Assembly (NCBI GenBank): GCA_018712865.1
Contig: DVGH01000036.1
Location: 1 to 55,716, forward strand
Direction: 5' to 3'
DNA length: 55,716 nucleotides
Source of the DNA: Scatavimonas merdipullorum
GTDB taxonomy: Bacteria > Bacillota > Clostridia > Oscillospirales > Acutalibacteraceae
This document shows, in pieces, positions 43,830 to 53,055 of the stretch. Below the pieces are notes generated by a model, which searched no databases, was not told where the DNA came from, and worked only from the letters and a program-made list of their open reading frames with translations. Positions within the stretch are counted from its first letter, which is position 1. Each line of letters begins with the position of its first letter. The translations under genes were made by a program, and so were the position numbers.

Positions 43830-44449
43830 TGCGGATTACGCTTTTAAAGCCGTGCAGGAAATCGATGTGCGCCGTTTACATAGACGGGGAATATGCCCTG
43901 AAGCTGGATATGCAGACTTTGCAGGAAAACCATATTGCGCAGGGGGATACGCTGACAGACGAGCAGCTTAAAATGCTGATTGATCAGTCAGACCTGCGAC
44001 GCGCGAAAGAAAAGGCGTTATGGCTGCTTTCGTACCGCGACCATTCCAAAAAAGAGCTGGTCGATAAAATGAAGCGCACCTGCTCCCAACAGGCGGCGCA
44101 GGAGGCCGCCGACCGCATGGAACAGCTGGGGTTGGTTGATGACCGGGCCTTTGCAAGGCGTTATGCCCGCCAATTGATTTATAAAAAGCGGCTTGCGCCC
44201 GGTGCTGCACTGTATAAAATGCGTGAAAAGGGAATTGACCGAGAGCTTGCACAGGCAGCGCTGCAGGAATGTAAGGTTTCTGCAAGCGAGCAGCTTCACG
44301 CGCTTTTGCAGGGGAAGTATGCGGGTAAGCTGCACGATGAAAAAAGCCGCAGGCGGACGGTTGCGGCTTTACAGCGTATGGGATATAGCTGGGGAGACAT
44401 ACGCCCTGTGCTGGAGGAATATGTACAGGCGGATAGCCAATACGAATGA
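43829..44449 (+). CDS. recX: RecA regulator RecX
   Basis: 206 residues made of repeated three-helix units, with ALWLLSYRDHSKKEL and DDRAFARRYARQLI typical of RecX. It binds RecA filaments and modulates them. The ATG overlaps the recA stop (TGATG), so translation is coupled and the gene shares the SOS-controlled promoter. Confidence 0.92.
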   Translation: MRITLLKPCRKSMCAVYIDGEYALKLDMQTLQENHIAQGDTLTDEQLKMLIDQSDLRRAKEKALWLLSYRDHSKKELVDKMKRTCSQQAAQEAADRMEQLGLVDDRAFARRYARQLIYKKRLAPGAALYKMREKGIDRELAQAALQECKVSASEQLHALLQGKYAGKLHDEKSRRRTVAALQRMGYSWGDIRPVLEEYVQADSQYE

Positions 44450-44466
44450 TAAAAGGAAGAAATGGA

Positions 44467-45816
44467 ATGTCTTATAGGATTGGGCTTGTCAGTTTGGGTT
44501 GCGCAAAGAACAGGGTAGATGCGGAAATGATGCTGTTTACCCTGAAAAATGCCGGATACCAGATTGTTGGGGACCCCGCTGCGGCGGATGCCGTGATCGT
44601 TAATACCTGCGGGTTTATTGAGGCTGCCAAGCAGGAGAGCATAGATGAAATTTTAGAGCTTGCGCAGTTGAAAAAAGAGGGCCGGATTCGGGCGATTATT
44701 GTGACAGGCTGCCTTTCACAGCGTTATCAGGAGCAGGTTATGCAGCAGCTGTATGAGGTGGACGCCGTTGTAGGGATTGGCGCAAATGCGTCAATCGCGC
44801 AGATTGTAGAGGATTGCCTAAACGGGGAGAAGGTGGAATTGTTTCCCGATAAGCTGCTGATGCCGCTTTCGGGCGGGCGGCTGCAAAGCACGCCGCCTTA
44901 TTATGCGTATTTAAAGGTAGCCGACGGCTGCGACAACTGTTGCAGTTATTGTGCGATTCCGCTGATCCGCGGTAAATTCAGAAGCCGGCCGATGGAGGAA
45001 ATTGTGCAGGAAGCAAAAACACTTGCCGCCTATGGCGTAAAAGAACTGATTGTGATTGCACAGGACACAACGCGTTACGGCGAGGATTTATACGGCACGC
45101 TGATGCTGCCGGCACTTTTGCAGGAGTTGTGCAAGATCGACGGGATCCGCTGGATCCGTCTTTTATATTGTTACCCGGACAGGATTACAGACGAGCTTTT
45201 ACACCTGATGGCAAAGGAAGAGAAGATTGTAAAATATTTGGACTTGCCGCTGCAGCATTGCAGCGCAGATATTTTAAAAGCGATGAACCGCAGGGGCAGC
45301 CGTGAAAGCCTTACTGCGCTGATACAGAAGATCCGGCGCAGCGTGCCGGGGATTGTTTTGCGTACGACGCTGATTACGGGCTTTCCCGGGGAAACACAGC
45401 AAGATTTTGAGGAACTGTCTGCGTTTGTCAATGAAATTGGCTTTGAACGCTTGGGCTGTTTTGCCTATTCACAGGAAGAGGATACACCTGCTGCAACGTT
45501 TGCAGGCCAGATTGATGAAAAAATTAAAAACCGCCGGCAGGAAATTATTATGGAACAGCAGCATACAATTATGGAGAGGTATTGTCAAAGCCTGCTTTCT
45601 AAAACGATTGACGTTCTGGTGGAAGGATTTGACCGTTACGCAGAGTGCTTTTTTGGCCGGTCTGCAGCAGACGCGCCCGATGTTGACGGGAAGGTTTTCT
45701 TTACCAGCGGCGCAAGCAAGCCAAAGCCGGGGCAGTTTGTGAAAGTGCGGGTGGACGATTACCTGGATTGCGACCCGATTGGGGAGCTGGTGCAGCAAGA
45801 CGGCGCGCTGGCGTAA
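44467..45816 (+). CDS. rimO: Ribosomal protein S12 methylthiotransferase RimO
   Basis: 449 residues from the ATG at 44467 (AAGGAAG upstream). The N-terminal UPF0004 domain has VSLGCAKNRVD and NTCGFIEAA. The radical-SAM Cys triad is CDNCCSYC. A C-terminal TRAM domain is present (about 375-440). SLGCAKNRVDAE favours RimO over MiaB. It adds a methylthio group to Asp of S12. It starts 17 bases after recX. Confidence 0.95.
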   Translation: MSYRIGLVSLGCAKNRVDAEMMLFTLKNAGYQIVGDPAAADAVIVNTCGFIEAAKQESIDEILELAQLKKEGRIRAIIVTGCLSQRYQEQVMQQLYEVDAVVGIGANASIAQIVEDCLNGEKVELFPDKLLMPLSGGRLQSTPPYYAYLKVADGCDNCCSYCAIPLIRGKFRSRPMEEIVQEAKTLAAYGVKELIVIAQDTTRYGEDLYGTLMLPALLQELCKIDGIRWIRLLYCYPDRITDELLHLMAKEEKIVKYLDLPLQHCSADILKAMNRRGSRESLTALIQKIRRSVPGIVLRTTLITGFPGETQQDFEELSAFVNEIGFERLGCFAYSQEEDTPAATFAGQIDEKIKNRRQEIIMEQQHTIMERYCQSLLSKTIDVLVEGFDRYAECFFGRSAADAPDVDGKVFFTSGASKPKPGQFVKVRVDDYLDCDPIGELVQQDGALA

Positions 45817-45846
45817 AATTTTTGACGGGCTGGTGGCGTATAGAAA

Positions 45847-46434
45847 ATGAACACTCCAAATAAGCTTACAATTTTAAGGATTCTTTTGGTGCCGTTTTTT
45901 GTGGCGGCGCTTCTGCTTGCGGTGATCCCCCACCATTTTTTGATTGCAGGGCTGATTTTTGGTGTTGCTTCTTTGACGGATCTGCTTGATGGGAAGCTGG
46001 CAAGAAAACGCGGCCAGATTACCGATTTTGGCAAGTTTGCCGACCCTTTGGCGGATAAGATCCTTGTGATTTCCGCACTGATATGCTTTGTGCAGCTTGG
46101 AATTATAGGTGCCGTTCCCGTTATTGTTTTGCTTTTCAGGGAATTTGCTGTGACCTCTATCCGTCTTGTAGCTGCAAGCAACGGAAAGGTGGTTGCAGCC
46201 AATTTGTGGGGAAAAGCAAAAACTGTCAGCCAGATGATAGCGGTGGTATGCGTGTTTATTTTGCAGTATATTTTGGAGCTTGCCGGTATGGGTGTTTTTT
46301 TGATTTCCCCCGGCATGGAAACAGCCTTTTCGATTATAACCAACGTACTGGTTTGGATTTCTGTTTTGCTTGCCGTGATTTCCGGCGTAGTTTATCTGTA
46401 TGATAACAGAACGTGTATCAGCGGAAAAAAATAA
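45847..46434 (+). CDS. pgsA: CDP-diacylglycerol-glycerol-3-phosphate phosphatidyltransferase
   Basis: 195 residues, multi-spanning. The CDP-alcohol phosphotransferase motif is intact: DLLDGKLARKRGQITDFGKF followed by ADPLADK. It makes phosphatidylglycerol phosphate. rimO-pgsA adjacency is common in Firmicutes. In many relatives cinA lies between pgsA and recA; it is absent here. Confidence 0.95.
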   Translation: MNTPNKLTILRILLVPFFVAALLLAVIPHHFLIAGLIFGVASLTDLLDGKLARKRGQITDFGKFADPLADKILVISALICFVQLGIIGAVPVIVLLFREFAVTSIRLVAASNGKVVAANLWGKAKTVSQMIAVVCVFILQYILELAGMGVFLISPGMETAFSIITNVLVWISVLLAVISGVVYLYDNRTCISGKK

Positions 46435-46475
46435 GGAATTTTTAAAAACAGGTTTCTTTTTTAAAAAGATTGCTA

Positions 46476-46481
46476 TATAAT
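46476..46481 (+). promoter_or_regulatory. -10 element for the Cys T-box operon
   Basis: TATAAT about 50 bases before the T-box RNA. The -35 region (TTTCTT near 46453) is weak. Confidence 0.5.
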
Positions 46482-46529
46482 ACTGATAAAATGACAAATA
46501 GATAGGAAACATGCGTTTACCGGGAAAAG

Positions 46530-46740
46530 TAGCAAAAAATCAACACCAGAGAGAAGCCGGCCTGGGCTGAAACCGGCTTTTGATTTGGCTTTTTGTGAAA
46601 TGCACCCGTTAGCACACAGTGGGAAACAGTTGTCTGTAAGTATCGCTGTGCGGAAGCCCCCGTTACAGGGCGCATAAGGGCGTAGGCGTGCCTGCGCTGA
46701 ATTTGGGTGGAACCACGAACGAAAGCTCGTCCCTGTTTTT
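46530..46740 (+). promoter_or_regulatory. Cysteine T-box riboswitch
   Basis: The leader has the stem I AGAGAG motif (46548-46553), a GAAATGCACC specifier region whose TGC (46601-46603) reads as Cys, and the T-box GGTGGAACCACGA at 46706-46718. A short hairpin and T run end at about 46740. Uncharged tRNA-Cys should stabilise the antiterminator and switch on cysE and cysS. The specifier codon agrees with the genes controlled. Confidence 0.93.
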
Positions 46741-46802
46741 GGGATGGGCTTATTTTTATGAAAAAGCGCAGACTTTTCTACAGAAAGGAAAGCAACAGCA
46801 GT

Positions 46803-47501
46803 ATGTTTAAAACGTTAAAGCATGATTTAGATTCCATAATGAAACGCGACCCGGCGGCGCGCAGCCGCTTGGAGGTTTTTTTTCTGTATTCTGGCTTTAA
46901 AGCTGTGCGCGCCTATAGAAAGGCAAACTGGTTTTACCGCCACAATATGAAGTTTATTGCGCGCTATATTTCCCAGCGTGCCCGCCACAAAACAGGCATA
47001 GAAATCCATCCCGGCGCAACAATAGGAAAAGGGTTGTTTATTGACCACGGGATGGGTGTGGTAATTGGTGAGACAACACAGATTGGCGACAACTGCACCA
47101 TTTACCAAAATGTGACGCTGGGCGGCACCGGCAAGGAGCACGGAAAGCGCCACCCCACGCTGGGCAATAATGTACTGGTGGGGGCGGGCGCCAAGGTGCT
47201 GGGCCCGTTTAAGGTGGGCGATAACGCAAGAATTGCGGCGGGCGCGGTGGTTTTGGACGAGGTGCCGGAAAATTCGACCGCCGTTGGCGTGCCGGCCCGC
47301 ATTGTCCGCATAAATGGCGTCCGCAATGAAAACCTGGACCATATCCATATAGCCGACCCGGTTGCCCAGCAGCTGTGTAAGCTGGAGTATCTTTACACAA
47401 AGCTGCAGCGGGAGCTATTGCAGCCTGCAGAACAGCCGGAATCTTGCGATAAAACACAGAAACAAAACGGAAGGAGCAAAAAACCGTATGAAAATTTATA
47501 A
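46803..47501 (+). CDS. cysE: Serine O-acetyltransferase CysE
   Basis: 232 residues from the ATG at 46803, giving the usual MFKTLKHDLDSIMKRDPAA. The left-handed beta-helix is shown by hexapeptide repeats (IHPGATIGKGLFIDHGMG, NVTLGGTGK). It makes O-acetylserine for cysteine synthesis. The longer frame from 46707 runs through the T-box and is not real. The tail of about 40 residues after the helix is hydrophilic and overlaps cysS by 14 bases. cysK is not in the window. Confidence 0.95.
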   Translation: MFKTLKHDLDSIMKRDPAARSRLEVFFLYSGFKAVRAYRKANWFYRHNMKFIARYISQRARHKTGIEIHPGATIGKGLFIDHGMGVVIGETTQIGDNCTIYQNVTLGGTGKEHGKRHPTLGNNVLVGAGAKVLGPFKVGDNARIAAGAVVLDEVPENSTAVGVPARIVRINGVRNENLDHIHIADPVAQQLCKLEYLYTKLQRELLQPAEQPESCDKTQKQNGRSKKPYENL

Positions 47502-48912
47502 TACGCTGACACGCCAAAAAGAGGAGCTTAAGCCCATTGTACCCGGCCATGTAAAAATTTATGCCTGCGGGCCGACCGTGTACAATTATATCCATATTGG
47601 GAATGCAAGGCCGATCTGCATTTTTGACATTTTGCGCCGTTATCTGGAATATCGGGGCTATCAGGTAACGTTTGTCCAGAACTTTACGGACATTGACGAT
47701 AAGATTATTCAAAAGGCGGCCGAGGAGCATACGGATTATATGACGGTCGCGCAGCGTTATATAGAGGAATATAAAAAGGACGCCCACGGCCTGGGTGTGC
47801 GTGAAGCGACCATCCATCCCAGAGCGACGGACAATATGGACGAGATTCTGGATATTGTGCAGAAGCTGGTTGACAAGGGCTATGCTTATCGAGCGGAAAA
47901 CGGCGACGTGTACTTTCGGACTGGGAAATTTGCAGAGTATGGGAAGCTCTCCCACCAGCCGCTGGAGGAGCTGGAAGCGGGGGCGCGTATTTCTGTTGGG
48001 GAGGTAAAGGAAAACCCCATGGATTTTGCCGTGTGGAAGGCAGCAAAGCCCGGCGAACCCATGTGGAAGGCACCGTGGAGCGATGGGCGCCCGGGCTGGC
48101 ATATTGAGTGCTCCGCCATGGCGCGGCGCTATTTGGGAGATACCATTGACATCCACTGCGGCGGGCAGGATTTGATTTTCCCGCACCATGAAAATGAAAT
48201 TGCGCAAAGCGAATGCTGCAACGGCGTTGTGTTTGCCAATTACTGGATGCACAACGGGTATATTAATGTGGATAACAAAAAAATGAGCAAGTCGCTGAAC
48301 AACTTTTTTACTGTGCGCGACGTGGCGGAAAAGTATGGCTATGAGCCGATCCGGTATATGCTGATCTCTTCGCATTACCGCAGCCCGATCAACTACAGCG
48401 CGGAAATTATTGAGCAGTGCAGGGCCTCGCTGGACCGGCTGTACAACTGCCGCGAAAACCTGGTTTTTGCCCTGGATAATGCACAGGAAGCGCAAAAGGA
48501 CGGCGACAACGCGCGCAAAACGGCGCTGGGTGTTTATCGCGACAAATTTATAGAGGCCATGGACGATGATCTGAACACAGCCGATGCGATTGCCGCCGTG
48601 TTTGCGCTTGCAAGGGACATCAATACAAATTTAACGGGTGCAAATACACCGTCTAAGGCGTTGTGTACGTTTGCGCTGTCTTTGTTTGACGAGCTTACAG
48701 ATGTGTTGGGACTGGTACAAAACAGGCAGGCCCAGACGCTGGACCAGGAAATTGAAGCACTGATTGTAAAGCGCGCACAGGCAAGAAAGAATAAGGACTG
48801 GGCCACTGCCGACAAAATCCGTGATGCGCTCAAGGCCCGGCATATTGTTCTGGAGGATACGCCGCAGGGCGTGAAATGGCGCGTAGAGGAATCATGCGAA
48901 AACGGCGACTGA
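47488..48912 (+). CDS. cysS: Cysteinyl-tRNA synthetase
   Basis: 474 residues from the ATG at 47488 (AAGGAG upstream). The class I motifs are CGPTVYNYIHIGNARP (HIGH, with a zinc Cys) and KKMSKSLNNF (KMSKS); zinc ligands CGGQDLIFPHHENE are present. It charges tRNA-Cys, the RNA sensed by the T-box upstream. The long open frame before it (from 47362) is the cysE end in another frame. Confidence 0.97.
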   Translation: MKIYNTLTRQKEELKPIVPGHVKIYACGPTVYNYIHIGNARPICIFDILRRYLEYRGYQVTFVQNFTDIDDKIIQKAAEEHTDYMTVAQRYIEEYKKDAHGLGVREATIHPRATDNMDEILDIVQKLVDKGYAYRAENGDVYFRTGKFAEYGKLSHQPLEELEAGARISVGEVKENPMDFAVWKAAKPGEPMWKAPWSDGRPGWHIECSAMARRYLGDTIDIHCGGQDLIFPHHENEIAQSECCNGVVFANYWMHNGYINVDNKKMSKSLNNFFTVRDVAEKYGYEPIRYMLISSHYRSPINYSAEIIEQCRASLDRLYNCRENLVFALDNAQEAQKDGDNARKTALGVYRDKFIEAMDDDLNTADAIAAVFALARDINTNLTGANTPSKALCTFALSLFDELTDVLGLVQNRQAQTLDQEIEALIVKRAQARKNKDWATADKIRDALKARHIVLEDTPQGVKWRVEESCENGD

Positions 48913-48971
48913 AGTTGTGCGCTTTAGGCGTATCTGCAAATACGCGCAGGGGAAAGAAGCCTTTTATACAC

Positions 48972-49014
48972 AAAAAAGTACGGGCAGCTTTTTAAAGGCT
49001 GCCCGTACTTTTTT
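48972..49014. terminator. Bidirectional terminator between cysS and the PBP gene
   Basis: AAAAAAGTACGGGCAGC (48972-48988) pairs perfectly with the arm at 48998-49014. It serves the two convergent operons. Confidence 0.92.
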
Positions 49015-49023
49015 GTTTTAGGA

Positions 49024-50421
49024 TTACTCTGCGCTTCTGAGCGCCTGTGCCGCCGCTTCCATGGCGGCAACGGCGACAGGGCCCGCGGTGGAATACCCGA
49101 ATTCGCCGTCTTCGACCACAACGGCAAAGGCCAGAGGCGCGTCTTCGTCGCGTGAAAAGCCGACGATCCATGCGTCGTTTTTGCCGTCTTCGTCGTCGGA
49201 GACCTCGGCTGTGCCCGTTTTTGCGCATACCTCAAGCGAGGGGAACATGGAATCACCGTAATTGGAGGTGACGGTATAGCGCATCATTTCGCTGAGCGTC
49301 TGCGCGGTGCTTTCGCTTAACAGCGCCCGGCCTTTGGAGGCACTGCCTGCCCGGACGGGGGAAAAATCTGCAGAAGAAACGGAGGAAACAAAGTATGGCT
49401 CCACGGCCGTTCCGTCTGTTGCAATCGCGCTCATTAAAATAGCCATCTGCATGGGGTTTGCAAGGTCTGTGTACTGCCCGATGCCCGACCAGCCCAGCTC
49501 GTTTTCGCTGGCCTTGGAAACATCGTATTTGCCTTCGACAGTGGGGGCGTTGCCCACGTCAAAGCTGGCGTTTATGCCCATTTGTGTTGCCTGCTGGGTC
49601 ATTTTGTCTTTGCCAAGCTCTACGGCAAGCTCTGCAAACACCACGTTGCACGACTGCGCAAGGCCGTCCTGAAAGCTGATGGTGCCATGGTCGGAAAGGC
49701 AGGAGATCTCTTCCCCGCCGAGCACAACGCCGCCGTTGCAGGTAAAGGTACGGTCAAAAATATCCGGAATGTTGTCAATGGCTGCCGCGGCGGTGACAAG
49801 CTTGAAGATGGAGCCGGGCGTATAGGAGGAGGAAAGCGCGCGGTTTAAATAAGCGCCGTTGTATTCTTCCTCGTTTTCTTCGGTGATTTCGGGCGGGTCC
49901 TGCGGGTCGTAGGTGGTGGAGCTTACGTTGCATAAAACCTCGCCTGTTTGATAGTTGAGCACAACAACTGCGCCGCGCTTGCCGTTTAGCGCTTCGTAGG
50001 CTGCTTTGCACACGGCGCTGTCTATGGTGAGGGTGAGGTTGTTGCCGCCGCGGAAGCTTTGCGGCATTTCAAGCCCCCAGATGTAGTTGAAGCCCAAAAG
50101 CTCCGAACGGTATGTGCTTTGTACCGCGGTGGAGATATTCAGGCTGTTGTCGCCCACAATGTGCAGCGTTGCAAGGCGCGTGGTGTAATCTTCGTGATAA
50201 TAGCGCTGGCCGTCTATGCTTTGGGCCATCACGCTGCCGTTGCGGTCAAAAATTTTGCCGGCCTTTTCCAGGCCGCCGCTGCCGGAAATATGGCCGTTGA
50301 AGTTTTGCTGGATCCAGTCGTTTGCGTTTACGCAGATGCGGAACGTAAAAAGCGCAAGCCCGCCGAAAAACGCAAGCGTTAAAATAAAAATAAAGATGGA
50401 GCGCGTAAGCGTTTTTTTCAT
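49024..50421 (-). CDS. Class B penicillin-binding protein (transpeptidase)
   Basis: 465 residues. An N-terminal membrane anchor (about 8-30) is followed by a short linker domain and the transpeptidase, with SxxK in YTPGSIFKL, SCN in LAQSCNVVF and KTGTAE. The short N-terminal region resembles the PbpA type that pairs with FtsW/RodA proteins. It cross-links peptidoglycan outside the membrane. It lies about 100 bases downstream of the FHA-FtsW gene, and the two probably form one glycosyltransferase-transpeptidase pair. Confidence 0.93.
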   Translation of the reverse strand: MKKTLTRSIFIFILTLAFFGGLALFTFRICVNANDWIQQNFNGHISGSGGLEKAGKIFDRNGSVMAQSIDGQRYYHEDYTTRLATLHIVGDNSLNISTAVQSTYRSELLGFNYIWGLEMPQSFRGGNNLTLTIDSAVCKAAYEALNGKRGAVVVLNYQTGEVLCNVSSTTYDPQDPPEITEENEEEYNGAYLNRALSSSYTPGSIFKLVTAAAAIDNIPDIFDRTFTCNGGVVLGGEEISCLSDHGTISFQDGLAQSCNVVFAELAVELGKDKMTQQATQMGINASFDVGNAPTVEGKYDVSKASENELGWSGIGQYTDLANPMQMAILMSAIATDGTAVEPYFVSSVSSADFSPVRAGSASKGRALLSESTAQTLSEMMRYTVTSNYGDSMFPSLEVCAKTGTAEVSDDEDGKNDAWIVGFSRDEDAPLAFAVVVEDGEFGYSTAGPVAVAAMEAAAQALRSAE

Positions 50422-50527
50422 AAAGCCGCCCCTTTCTGTTGGATTGCACGGGCCCTGTGCGGCCCCTTTTGGAAAAGAGCCGGAGGTACCTGGCTGTGTG
50501 CCTTACCGGCTCTGCTTGTGGTTGCTT

Positions 50528-52228
50528 TTATTTTGCCTTGCGCTTTGCAACGGCGTAGGTACGCTCGTCCGCCGCTTTGATAAACGCAAGCAGCCCCCAA
50601 CAGGAGATCATGCTGGAGCCGCCCAGGCTGACAAACGGCAGCGTAACGCCCGTAAGGGGAAGGATGTCTGTTGCGCCGAAGATGTTCAGCGCAGACTGCA
50701 GAACAAGCAACCCCGCCGCACAGCAGGCGGAAATGGAGTAAAACGTGGAACGGCTGCGCGTGGTGATGGCGCGCGAATAGAAAAACAGCGCGCCGATTGC
50801 CACCGCTACGGTCAAAGCCAGGATCAGGCCTGTTTCTTCGCACAGCAGGCCGAAGACCAGGTCGCTTTCTGAGGCGGCAACGTACTTTAAGTAGCCGCTG
50901 CCAAGGCCCACGCCGAACAGGCCGCCGCTTGCGGCGTAGGTGAGCACCCTTGCCTGCTGATAGCCGGTGGAGCTTGCGTATTCCCAAACGTTGCCCCAGG
51001 CCTGAAAGCGGTCTGCAATATACGGCTTAAAGCGCAAAACGATCGCACCGCCCAGCACAGCGGAGACAATTGCCAGAATTACGGTTTTGAGGTCGCCGGA
51101 GCGCATGAAGGCGATCATCAAAAATGTGCCGAAAAAGATCACCGCCGTGCCGAAATCGCTCATTAAAAACAGTGCGCCCACGCAGATGGCGGAAAAAATG
51201 ATAAACCCGATAAGGTTGCCCTTTCTTTGCAGGTAGTCCAGCGACGACGCGCCCACAAAGATAAAGGCGATCTTGACAAATTCGGACGGCTGGACCGAAA
51301 CGCCGCCGATGATGATCCAGTTTGCGGCGCCGCCGCGTATGGTGCCGAAGATGATGTTGATCCCCAAAAGCCCGACCGCCGCGATCATGATGGCAAGCCG
51401 CCATTTGTTGACGCGGTCCGGGTTTTCTATAAATTTGATCAGGACGCAGAACACCACCATGCCGATTGCCGCGGCAATGATCTGCACATAGGTCTGGCGG
51501 ATGCCCTGGCGCACCGAAAGCATGACGCCCACGCCCGTTAAAAAGATGGCGAGGCTTTCCAGCTCAAACCCCACGCGCTTGAGCGCTTTGGTAGAGATAA
51601 GGTAAAACGTCCACGCCACTGCCATGTATACGGCGTAGATGACAAGGGGCATAAAATCGGTGGCTTCTATGCTGATGCAGGCGCTGACCGCCAGAAACAG
51701 CAGAAAGACAGAGATTAAAAACAGCAGCGAAAACGGCGTGATGCTCGCCTTGCTGCCCGGCTTTTTAAAAAACCAGGAACGGCTGATGTCTGTATAATCC
51801 TCGGCACGCTTGACGGTGAGGGTGGTTTTGCCGACGGTAATTTCGTCGTTGATATACACGGGCGTGCGCCCCTGTGCCCGCTGCCCGTTGACGTATGTGC
51901 CGTATTTGGAGCCGGTGTCGCTTACAAACCAGCCGGCCTGCCGCCGCAGCAGCACGCAATGGTCGCGCGAAACGGCCATGTCTTCCAGTGTGATGTCGCA
52001 GCTACGCCCGCGGCCGATGGAGTTTTCCCACGAAAGCACGGGCAGGCAGTCGTCTGTTTGCTTGTTGACAAGCATGATCAGCGGCTTTTCGTCCCGTCTT
52101 TGCCGGCGCATGGAGGAATAGCACTGAAACACCACGATCACCCCCATAATGGGGATGAGGATCCGCAGTACAACAATTGCAAGGTCGGTGATAAACTGAA
52201 AATTCAGGGATTCCAAAAACGCGTCCAA
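50528..52228 (-). CDS. FHA domain fused to FtsW/RodA/SpoVE-type glycosyltransferase
   Basis: 566 residues from TTG at 52228, chosen because AAAGGAGGTG lies 9 bases upstream. The other TTG (52303) lies inside the promoter. A membrane helix (about 12-35) is followed by an FHA domain (about 65-145): GRGRSCDI, SRDH and SKYGTYVNG. At least nine more membrane segments follow with SEDS-family features (QPSEFVKIAFI, GLLCEETGLI, a conserved C-terminal LPFVSLGGSSM). SEDS proteins polymerise peptidoglycan. The FHA domain should bind a phospho-Thr protein, linking synthesis to a Ser/Thr kinase not seen here. Confidence 0.9.
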   Translation of the reverse strand: MDAFLESLNFQFITDLAIVVLRILIPIMGVIVVFQCYSSMRRQRRDEKPLIMLVNKQTDDCLPVLSWENSIGRGRSCDITLEDMAVSRDHCVLLRRQAGWFVSDTGSKYGTYVNGQRAQGRTPVYINDEITVGKTTLTVKRAEDYTDISRSWFFKKPGSKASITPFSLLFLISVFLLFLAVSACISIEATDFMPLVIYAVYMAVAWTFYLISTKALKRVGFELESLAIFLTGVGVMLSVRQGIRQTYVQIIAAAIGMVVFCVLIKFIENPDRVNKWRLAIMIAAVGLLGINIIFGTIRGGAANWIIIGGVSVQPSEFVKIAFIFVGASSLDYLQRKGNLIGFIIFSAICVGALFLMSDFGTAVIFFGTFLMIAFMRSGDLKTVILAIVSAVLGGAIVLRFKPYIADRFQAWGNVWEYASSTGYQQARVLTYAASGGLFGVGLGSGYLKYVAASESDLVFGLLCEETGLILALTVAVAIGALFFYSRAITTRSRSTFYSISACCAAGLLVLQSALNIFGATDILPLTGVTLPFVSLGGSSMISCWGLLAFIKAADERTYAVAKRKAK

Positions 52229-52281
52229 GGGCTTGCGCACCTCCTTTGCCCATTGGGAAAATGGGGGGTTCTGATAAATTG

Positions 52282-52310
52282 ATGATATAGTTTTATGGTG
52301 CAAATGTCAA
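52282..52310 (-). promoter_or_regulatory. Promoter of the FHA-FtsW/PBP operon
   Basis: Minus-strand TTGACA (52305-52310), a 17-base spacer and TATCAT (52282-52287). It supports the start at 52228. A near-perfect dyad, GTGACAGTACCGTCAC (52311-52326), abuts the -35 and could be an operator. Confidence 0.7.
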
Positions 52311-52340
52311 GTGACAGTACCGTCACATTTGCATGCAAAG

Positions 52341-52378
52341 GCGCGCCTGCAAAGCCTTTTTTTGGCCTGCAGGCGCGC
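52341..52378 (-). terminator. Hairpin after bioY
   Basis: GCGCGCCTGCA (52341-52351) pairs with TGCAGGCGCGC (52368-52378), with further GGCC/GGCT pairing inside. The T run is better in the plus direction, but the only gene ending towards it is bioY on the minus strand. Confidence 0.6.
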
Positions 52379-52437
52379 TTTTTGTGTGTTTGTATGTGGT
52401 GTGTGGGCGCAGCCGGGCGCTTTTGCACGGCGTTTGC

Positions 52438-52986
52438 TCACAGGTGCGCGCTGTATATGCGCTTAAGCCGCGCGGTTAAAAAAGCCGCAAGCGCAATTTT
52501 GCAAAGGTCGCCGGGGATAAACGGCACCACGCACACCATAAGCGCCGGGACAAAGCCGGTGTGGGTGCTTATGGCATACCAGGCCGTGCCAAAGGCGTAG
52601 CACACCGCAAGGCTTAGCAGCATGCCCAGCGCGCACGGCCAGAAGCGGCGGTGAAAGCGCACGGCAAGCAGCCCCGTGATGAGCGCCGCAAAGGCATAGC
52701 CGATGATGTAGCCGCCCGTGGGCCCCAAAAGCACGCCCGGGCCGCCCTGAAAGCCCGCAAAAAAGGGCAGGCCGGCAAGGCCGGCCAAAAGGTAGACCAG
52801 CTGGCTTATGACCGCCTTTACAGGCCCCAGACACCCGCCGGCGGCAAAAACGGCCAACAGCGCAAGGTTGATGGGCACCGGCCCGATGGGGATGGAAATT
52901 TGCGCGCAAACGACGGTGAGCGCCGTAAACAGCGCGGTGATCACCATGCCGTAGACGTTTGCGCGGCTTTTTTGGCTTTGCTCCAT
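52438..52986 (-). CDS. bioY: Biotin transporter BioY
   Basis: 182 residues from the ATG at 52986 (AGGAGG upstream). There are five to six membrane segments, with the family's ITALFTALTVVCAQISIPIG, GPVPINLALLAVF and GPTGGYIIGY motifs. It is the substrate-binding S component of the biotin ECF transporter; the energy-coupling ATPases are not in the window, so a shared module elsewhere is likely. A BirA box overlaps its promoter. Confidence 0.95.
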   Translation of the reverse strand: MEQSQKSRANVYGMVITALFTALTVVCAQISIPIGPVPINLALLAVFAAGGCLGPVKAVISQLVYLLAGLAGLPFFAGFQGGPGVLLGPTGGYIIGYAFAALITGLLAVRFHRRFWPCALGMLLSLAVCYAFGTAWYAISTHTGFVPALMVCVVPFIPGDLCKIALAAFLTARLKRIYSAHL

Positions 52987-53026
52987 GGTATACGCCTCCT
53001 GCAAAAGGATTTTTTCTGCTGCAAAG

Positions 53027-53055
53027 AGTATACGGCAAAGCGCTTTGATTGTCAA
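53027..53055 (-). promoter_or_regulatory. Promoter of bioY
   Basis: Minus-strand TTGACA (53050-53055), a 17-base spacer and TATACT (53027-53032). Confidence 0.8.

Noticed and set aside
46707..46802. Upstream extension of cysE
   Set aside because: The stretch contains the T-box sequence and terminator; the conserved CysE start is at 46803.
47209..48495. 428-residue minus-strand open frame
   Set aside because: Antisense to cysE and cysS, which are certain; composition is atypical and there is no motif.
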